Shown here in pieces: positions 58,949 to 64,000 of a stretch of 64,000 nt of DNA. Numbering within the stretch: the first letter of the stretch is position 1; each line of letters opens with the position of its first letter. The position numbers were made by a program, and so were the translations under genes. A model generated the notes under the pieces. The model did not search any database, was not told the origin of the DNA, and worked only from the letters and a program-made list of their open reading frames with translations. Source of the stretch: Bryobacterales bacterium (GTDB lineage: Bacteria; Acidobacteriota; Terriglobia; Bryobacterales; Bryobacteraceae); contig JADKID010000012.1 of NCBI GenBank assembly GCA_016721425.1, positions 248,001 to 312,000 on the forward strand, read 5' to 3'.

Positions 58949-60400
58949 TTATTTGAATTCCACGCGGACGGGCTCGGCGAGGTCGCCGGCCATTTTCTGG
59001 GGCAGGCGGAACGCCCGGCCATCGGAGGTGCAGAAGTAGAGGGAGGACGCGGACGGCTGGAGCGGGTTGCCATCGGCCCAGATGGCGTAGAACTCGGGAT
59101 GGCCGTTGAGCACTTTTCGCAGGTAGGTGTGGTTGTAGTAGGAGTTGTGGGTGATGGCGCCCATGCGGTTCCAATCCTTGCCCTGGTTACCGCTGATCCA
59201 GAGGACGAGCTCGCCGCCGGTGGAGTTGGGTTGGGGGCCGGGATCGGTGGGGGCCATGATGCGCCAATCGTTCTCGGATTCGATGAAGAGCGAGCCGTGA
59301 TCGTAGTTGTGATCGGAGGTGGTGAAGGGGCGGATGGTCCAGCCGCGGCCGGTCCAGCGGGCGGTCTGCCATTCGTAGGGGCCGCTCTTGGGGCCGGGCT
59401 CGAAGCCCTTGGAGGTGAGGAAGAGGATGACGGGCTTGCCGTCCTTCTGGAAGGCGATGTCCTTGATGTAAACGTTGCGGTCTTCGCTGAGGTAGTCGTG
59501 GACGAGGGCGGAGTTTTGGACGGCGGTGAGGGGGAGCGTGACGGGGCGGCCGGCGGCATTGGTCCAGGTTTTGCCGGCATCGCGCGTCTCCAGGTAGTAG
59601 AGATTGGTGCGGTAGTTGAGGCCCTTGCCGGCGCGGCCGGCGGAGGGGTGCATATCGAAGGCGGTGGCGACGCGGCCGGTGGCGGAGTCGCGCCAGGAGA
59701 CCTGGTAATCGCCCATCTGGATGTGGGCGAGGAGGGTGGGCTCGGTCCAGGTTTTGGCGTCGGGCGAGGTCTTGAAGTTCAGCGTGCGTTCGCCGTTTTT
59801 GTAGAGGGTATGGAGGAAGAGGAACTGCTTGGAATCGGGCAGGTACCAGGGCTGGGTGTAGGAGAAGTTGGTGGTCTGGAGGAGATCCCAGGCGGTGATG
59901 TCGTAGGGCTTGCGGGAGCGGTGGATGTAACTGGGCCGGGTGGTGCCGTGGGCGCTGGAGAAGACGTAGAGGTAGCCCTCGGCATCGATGGAGAGGGTGG
60001 GGTTGTCGTGGGCGTCTTCGGTGCGTTTCTGGACGATGCGGACGGGCCGGGGGACAGTGCCGGAGCGGTGATCGTAGTAGCCGACCATGTGCTGAAGCTC
60101 GTCGTTTTTGACGGAGACGTTGCCGGCCGAGCCGCCATAGACGAAGAAGGTTCTGCGGACGGCGGGAGCGTAGATGGCGATGGGCGCGTGCTGCTGCGGG
60201 TATGTGCCGAAGCCGCCGCTGTACTTGTAGACGTACTCATCGGCAGTGGGCTGATTCATGTACCAGATGCCGCGGTAGCCATCGGCGGTTTGCGGGGTGA
60301 AATCGTCCTTGTTCGCGATTGGGGCGGCGGGCGTCTGGGCAGCGAGCAGGCCGGCGGCGGCCAGGATGGAAAAGTGCAACTTGCAAGTGATTTGCATCAT
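58949..60400 (-). CDS. BNR-4 repeat-containing secreted protein
   Basis: 483 residues with a signal peptide (ITCKLHFSILAAAGLLAAQ). DGYRGIWYMNQPTADEYVYK near 41-60 and GGFGTYPQQHAPIAIYAP open the BNR-4 propeller (PF15892), with LEDR-type repeats such as LSIDAEGYLYVFSSAHG, RDAGKTWTNAAG and GNQGKDWNRMGA. Relatives include polysaccharide lyases and sugar-binding proteins; catalytic residues are not identified. It stands between dnaB and the divergent Dps gene. Confidence 0.85.
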   Translation of the reverse strand: MMQITCKLHFSILAAAGLLAAQTPAAPIANKDDFTPQTADGYRGIWYMNQPTADEYVYKYSGGFGTYPQQHAPIAIYAPAVRRTFFVYGGSAGNVSVKNDELQHMVGYYDHRSGTVPRPVRIVQKRTEDAHDNPTLSIDAEGYLYVFSSAHGTTRPSYIHRSRKPYDITAWDLLQTTNFSYTQPWYLPDSKQFLFLHTLYKNGERTLNFKTSPDAKTWTEPTLLAHIQMGDYQVSWRDSATGRVATAFDMHPSAGRAGKGLNYRTNLYYLETRDAGKTWTNAAGRPVTLPLTAVQNSALVHDYLSEDRNVYIKDIAFQKDGKPVILFLTSKGFEPGPKSGPYEWQTARWTGRGWTIRPFTTSDHNYDHGSLFIESENDWRIMAPTDPGPQPNSTGGELVLWISGNQGKDWNRMGAITHNSYYNHTYLRKVLNGHPEFYAIWADGNPLQPSASSLYFCTSDGRAFRLPQKMAGDLAEPVRVEFK

Positions 60401-60403
60401 CGG

Positions 60404-60886
60404 ATGGATATGGAAAAACGAATTAAGACCCTGAATGCTATTGTCTCAGACGAACTAGGCCTGTTGCTCGAAACGTGGAACTATCACTGGAACGTGGAGG
60501 GCGCGAATTTTGCGAGCGTCCACAAGCTGTTTGAGGAGCAGTACGACGGGTTGCAGGAGTTGATCGACGAGATGGCGGAGCGCGTGCGGGCGCTGGGCGG
60601 CGTGGCGGAGACGAAGGTAGCGGTGGAGATTTCAGCCGGGACGCCGGTAGCGAAGATGCTAAGCGGGCTGGCGGAGCGGCATGAAGGGCTGAGCGCGAAG
60701 ATGGGGAAGAAGTGGATTCCCGTGTTGGACAAAGAGGGTGACGTGGGGAGCGTGGATTTGTTGACGCGGGCGTTGCAGATGCACGACAAGATGGCGTGGA
60801 TGCTGCGGGCGACGGGGGCGGTAGGGGGGCTGGCGGTCAGTCAGGGTTTTCGGGCTGGCCTCTTTCCGCTGACGGGTAGCCGGTGA
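60404..60886 (+). CDS. dps: Dps family ferritin-like DNA-binding protein
   Basis: 160 residues from the ATG at 60404 (an ATG at 60410 is the alternative). The four-helix bundle has KTLNAIVSDELGLLLETWNYHWNVEG, with Trp/His of the ferroxidase site (YHWNVEG near 26-32), FASVHKLFEEQYDGLQELIDEMAERVRALGG with the Asp/Glu ligands, and HDKMAWMLRATG near the end. It stores iron and protects DNA during oxidative stress. The last 50 bases overlap the end of the convergent membrane-protein gene. Confidence 0.9.
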   Translation: MDMEKRIKTLNAIVSDELGLLLETWNYHWNVEGANFASVHKLFEEQYDGLQELIDEMAERVRALGGVAETKVAVEISAGTPVAKMLSGLAERHEGLSAKMGKKWIPVLDKEGDVGSVDLLTRALQMHDKMAWMLRATGAVGGLAVSQGFRAGLFPLTGSR

Positions 60887-61944
60887 TCCGCGAGAGGATC
60901 GAGGCCAGCCCGGCGGCGATGCCGAGGAGGATGAGAACTCCGGCCCAGAGCGGACTCAGGAGATATAGCTCCGTGTGCAATCCTCCTTCGACGGGGAAGA
61001 ACGGAGTGGGCCAGAGTTTGAGTAGCAGGAACAGGGCGACTGGTACAAACCAGAGAGTCTTCGGATGAGTCCACACGGGAGAGAGCCGCCTCAGTGTGAC
61101 GATGAAGAAGAGGGCCGGCCCGAATACGGTGAGACATGCCGCCGTTAACGGCAGGTATCGTAGAGCGCCTTCGGCTCCTAAGAGAGCCCAGTTGAAGCTG
61201 CGGAACAGGGATGATCTCCAGTGGAGAGTCGCGCCGGCTTGCGTGGCGAGCGAGGCTACCGTGAGGGAAAGGACCAGCGGCAACCAGAAGCCGAGGATGC
61301 CGCTCTGCCAGATTCGCCTCGGCTCGGACGTGGCGAGGCCGATGCGCCATCCGATGACAAGGGCCGGCGCGGCGCAGACGAAGATCCCCTTGGCGATCGC
61401 CCATTCGATCTGTACAGGGTCGCCGGAGGTGCGGGTTTCGCACCCAAAGGCCGCTCCATGTGGTGGCCAGAGCCCAGAGCAGAATTGCGGAGCCGAGAAT
61501 CAGCAACGCGGCCGTGGCCGGCTTCCACCAGGACGGGAAGGCTCCAGCGGTGATGAGGACGGCCAGGAGTGCGAACTCGACAGCAGGCCACAACCAGGTG
61601 AAGGGTACAACCGTGGGCGGAATCGGATTCGCGAGATCCAGCATCACGACGGCCAGGACCCGGAACCAGGCAAAGAGGATCAAGATATAGCCAGCGGCGA
61701 ACCAGCCCCAAAACAGCGGCGCCAGAGGCTGCTTGCGGTGGCCGAACCTGGCCGCAAAGAACGCGGGTCCGACGTGGGAGATGAGCATCGCGGCGGTCGC
61801 GGAGGCCAGGACCGTGCCGGCAAAGTGGAAGGGATCGGTGGCCGGCTCGGCCCAGGGCGCGGTAAACTCCCAGAAGGGCAGGTTGAAAAACAGGAGTGCT
61901 TCCAGAGCTAATAGCCACCAGAAATCGCCGCTTGGTTTTTCCAT
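60837..61944 (-). pseudogene. hypothetical multi-pass membrane protein, frame broken in the middle
   Basis: From the ATG at 61944 the frame encodes hydrophobic segments (FWWLLALEALLFFNLPFW, FAAGYILILFAWFRVLAVVM, ALLAVLITAGAFPSWW, AALLILGSAILLWALATTW) to about 61450. Beyond that, the coding-like reading is in another frame: GCETRTSGDPVQIEWAIAKG, GILGFWLPLVLSLTVASL, then LTVFGPALFFIVTLRRL and LSPLWAGVLILLGIAAGLAS to the stop at 60837. The change lies in 61445-61460; deleting the A after TGG in the coding strand joins them. No named family recognised; a conserved integral membrane protein of about 368 residues is inferred. Confidence 0.7.
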
Positions 61945-62024
61945 TGCGCCCTCAGACTATAACGCAATGCGGCGCGAGGCAGGTTGGGTTCGCAGGAGGC
62001 GCCGGCAGGGCGTTAGGGCGCGGA

Positions 62025-63390
62025 TCAGTCATTTCGCGTGCCGGGTTTCTTGAACACCATATCCACCTGCGCCGGGAGTGTGCCTGGCGGAAGGATCGCC
62101 GGTTCCGTGTCCACCCAACCCCGATCGCTGTGGGCCGGGTTGCCGAGTTGAGCCCTGGCGCTGAACGAATAGGCGACTCCGGCAAGCAACGACATTCTGG
62201 CGACACCCGCACCGTTCGTCGTAGCTGAGCCGGCACTCCCGCCGTTCACGGATGCCCAGACCGTAGCGCCGGCTTGCGGGCGCCCATCGGCCCGCCGCAG
62301 TTTGATGCTGACCAGCCGGGTCGCTGCCCGTGGCCCCAACTTCAGGACGAGGTTATCCCTTTTTTTCACCGACGGCCATGCGGAGGATTGGCGCCTTGGC
62401 GCGATCCGTTACGCCGGGCCAATAGGTCGGCACGATTCCTTCCTCGGGAATCGGGGCGGAGTCAATGCGAAGACCCAGCAGGAATTCGCCGGGCGGCACT
62501 CCGACGAATCGAAACTCGCCTTGATCGTTCGTCTTGACTGCTCTCGGGTATGCCTTCGAGTTGCTCAGCGCGGGGTCGGCGTAGAGGTACTCGACGATCA
62601 CGTAGCGGGCGGGCCGGCCATCGTGCTCCAGCACCTTTCCCCTCATGCCGCCGTCGGTGAACATTCCGATGTCCGCCAGGCCGCATCCTTGGGCGGGCAC
62701 GACTACATCGTAGGAATGGCTGCTCGAGACGAATCCTTTGGCGTAGGCGGTCACGAGGTAGCTCCCGGGTGGAACATTTGCGAATTCGTACCTGCCATCC
62801 GGTCCGGTGGTGGCAGTACGCACAGCGCCAGTGCCGCTGAGCTTGATGGAGGCGCCGGCCAGCGGCGGATAGCGATCGCTCCACTGGAACTCGTCGGCGT
62901 GAATTCGGGCCGATCCGACAATGCTGGGTGGACCGGGGGCTGCCCGATATTGCCGGGCGAACTCCAGATCCCGCGCGGAGACGAGTTCGACCAGACGGGT
63001 TCCAGTGCATCCGCCGGTTGAGACGACCAGACCCGACGTGCGCGGAGCACGACTGTTGTTTGGGAGACCTGCCAGCGTCTCTGCGTAACTGAACACCAGA
63101 TACCGACTGCCAATGGTGAAGCTCATCTGGCAACTGGTTCCGCTGCCAGGGTCAACGATCACTTCACGGACATTCGGCTGGAGTCCTTTGAAGACCTCAT
63201 CCACTGTGAATTTGTACCACGTGCCAACTCTGATCCCTCCGTCGCGCTGATCGTTCGTCGCAACGGCCTTCCCGACGAAAAGGACCTTGAGTTCTCCGAT
63301 TCGCTGACAGATCGGGCCAAATGGCTCTGAGCCGCAGGAGCAGGCGACTGCGCTTCGGGTCAACGCAATGAGGATCAGCAGAGTGCGCAT
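62025..63390 (-). pseudogene. secreted protein with carboxypeptidase-regulatory-like domains, frame broken at an A7 run
   Basis: The ATG at 63390 starts a signal peptide (MRTLLILIALTRSAVA) and CSCGSEPFGPICQRIGE, like the Cys-rich start of TIMP/NTR-type domains. CnaB/CarboxypepD_reg-like repeats follow (RTATTGPDGRYEFANVPPGS, GMRGKVLEHDGRPARYV, AVKTNDQGEFRFVGVPPGEF). At 62360-62366 (T7 on plus, A7 in the coding strand) the first frame ends GEKKG; the family-like continuation RDNLVLKLGPRAATRLVS is in another frame to 62025. Six A would give one protein of about 454 residues. Confidence 0.8.
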
Positions 63391-63669
63391 GGATGACGAA
63401 TTGGACTCCGGATTGCGCGTGCTGGTTCCAAGGGGACAGACCGACGTTGTAGGTGGCCGGAGACGGCAGCGGTGTGAATGGCAAGCGGCGGAAGCGGGCG
63501 CCATGGCTCTCGGTCTCCTCCGCAATAGACGATCTCGTCAGAAGCCCGGCTGGAGCGTCGAATGAATGCTGCGAGCTGCATCCGCGGGCCGGGGGGCTGC
63601 CGGTTGGGGAACGGCTTGTGCACCTGGCGACCAAGATGCATCACGATTGACTTGTGGCATCATCAGAAC

Positions 63670-63894
63670 ATGAGGACGACGTTGCGCATTGATGATGACG
63701 CGTACAAGGTTGCGGTGCGGTATGCGAAGCTGCGGAAGATCCGAGTGGGTCAAGCGGTCTCGGCGCTGATCGTCAGAGGCTCGCAGGCGGAGGTTCCCGT
63801 GAAGGAGATGGGCGGGTTGCTCATCTTCGATCCGCCGAAGGATTTTCCGAAGATCACGACGGAGCAGGTGAAGCGGTTGGCGGAGGAGTGGTGA
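63670..63894 (+). CDS. ribbon-helix-helix type antitoxin (VapB-like)
   Basis: 74 residues: MRTTLRIDDDAYKVAVRYAK is the N-terminal strand and helix of an RHH/DUF2191-like antitoxin, followed by KIRVGQAVSALIVRGSQ and a toxin-binding tail (PPKDFPKITTEQVKRLAEEW). The stop overlaps the next start as GTGA. It should neutralise the downstream PIN toxin and repress the operon. Confidence 0.88.
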   Translation: MRTTLRIDDDAYKVAVRYAKLRKIRVGQAVSALIVRGSQAEVPVKEMGGLLIFDPPKDFPKITTEQVKRLAEEW

Positions 63895-64000
63895 GCATGG
63901 CGAGCCTGCTGGACGTCAATGTGCTTGTTGCGCTGTTTTGGCCGCAGCATGCGAAGCACCAGGCGGCGAAGGAGTGGTTTCAGCAGCAAGCTGGCGTGCG
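63891..64000 (+). CDS. PIN-domain VapC-like toxin, 3' part off the window
   Basis: The first 36 codons are visible from the GTG at 63891; an ATG at 63897 is the other possible start. MASLLDVNVLVALFWPQHAK has the first PIN acidic residue in LLDVNVL, followed by HQAAKEWFQQQ, as in VapC toxins of the type paired with short RHH antitoxins. Coupled to the antitoxin through a GTGA overlap. Confidence 0.85.
   Translation, partial: MSMASLLDVNVLVALFWPQHAKHQAAKEWFQQQAGV

Noticed and set aside
1..64000. CRISPR array, tRNA, rRNA, insertion sequence or prophage
   Set aside because: No regularly spaced repeats, cloverleaf, rRNA-like sequence, transposase or phage structural gene was seen.

Overview
The window is high-GC bacterial chromosome, densely packed on both strands. 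It most resembles an Acidobacteriota genome of the Solibacteres/Bryobacteraceae type. Evidence: a PSCyt/PSD1 cytochrome protein, a large TonB-dependent receptor with an N-terminal carboxypeptidase-regulatory domain, CRTAC1/ASPIC-UnbV FG-GAP proteins, an orphan 'ADOP' permease with its PadR regulator, many secreted DUF1080/PD40/BNR proteins, and a GH5 enzyme whose C-terminal domain resembles the Solibacter-specific TIGR03437 type. No rRNA, tRNA, CRISPR array, prophage or insertion sequence was recognised.

Layout. 1-9.7 kb: catabolic and secreted proteins (PSD1 protein, SDR, M64 peptidase, PLP decarboxylase, GH5, DUF1080, PD40 propeller, MetE-like methyltransferase). 9.8-14.7 kb: a plus-strand glycosylation cluster (two GT2, DUF2304, a TMTC-like membrane glycosyltransferase with TPRs, GT4). 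14.6-20.6 kb: a minus-strand lysine/diaminopimelate operon (dapE-like, asd, lysC, dapB, dapA, dapD) with one-base overlaps. 20.7-29.6 kb: VOC protein, two CRTAC1 proteins around a TonB receptor, a TPR protein. 29.6-33.4 kb: a MacA-like adaptor with two MacB-type permeases and no ATPase. 33.5-41.6 kb: amidohydrolase, DUF1624 protein, an unknown nuclease-like gene, VapBC, UPF0158, an enolase-superfamily enzyme, a PmoA-like protein, and an MNT-HEPN pair bounded by direct repeats. 42-47.8 kb: ADOP/PadR, a sialidase-like gene, a Gfo/Idh/MocA oxidoreductase. 47.9-53.2 kb: a rhodanese with an in-frame UGA at the catalytic position, alanine transaminase, GNAT, tadC/tadB/cpaB. 53.2-64 kb: rhomboid protease, an ABC exporter whose permease is fused to a degenerate amidohydrolase, a DJ-1 protein, dnaB, a BNR protein, Dps, frameshifted genes, and a second VapBC cut by the window edge.

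The best candidate for something new is the rhodanese at 47951-48361. Its catalytic-loop cysteine is replaced in frame by UGA, the reading frame continues with rhodanese-like sequence to a TAA, and the RNA just after the UGA can fold into a bacterial-SECIS-like hairpin with GU in the apical loop. It may be a selenocysteine rhodanese. Second, the MNT-HEPN pair lies between two near-identical 27-bp copies of the 3' end of the preceding gene, which looks like a target-site duplication for a small mobile toxin-antitoxin unit. Third, a dispersed 20-base element occurs three times and can fold with tandem G-A mismatches.

Five genes carry a single frame break, three of them at homopolymers of six to eight bases. 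Sequencing or assembly error is the first explanation to exclude there; slippage or real gene decay are the alternatives.
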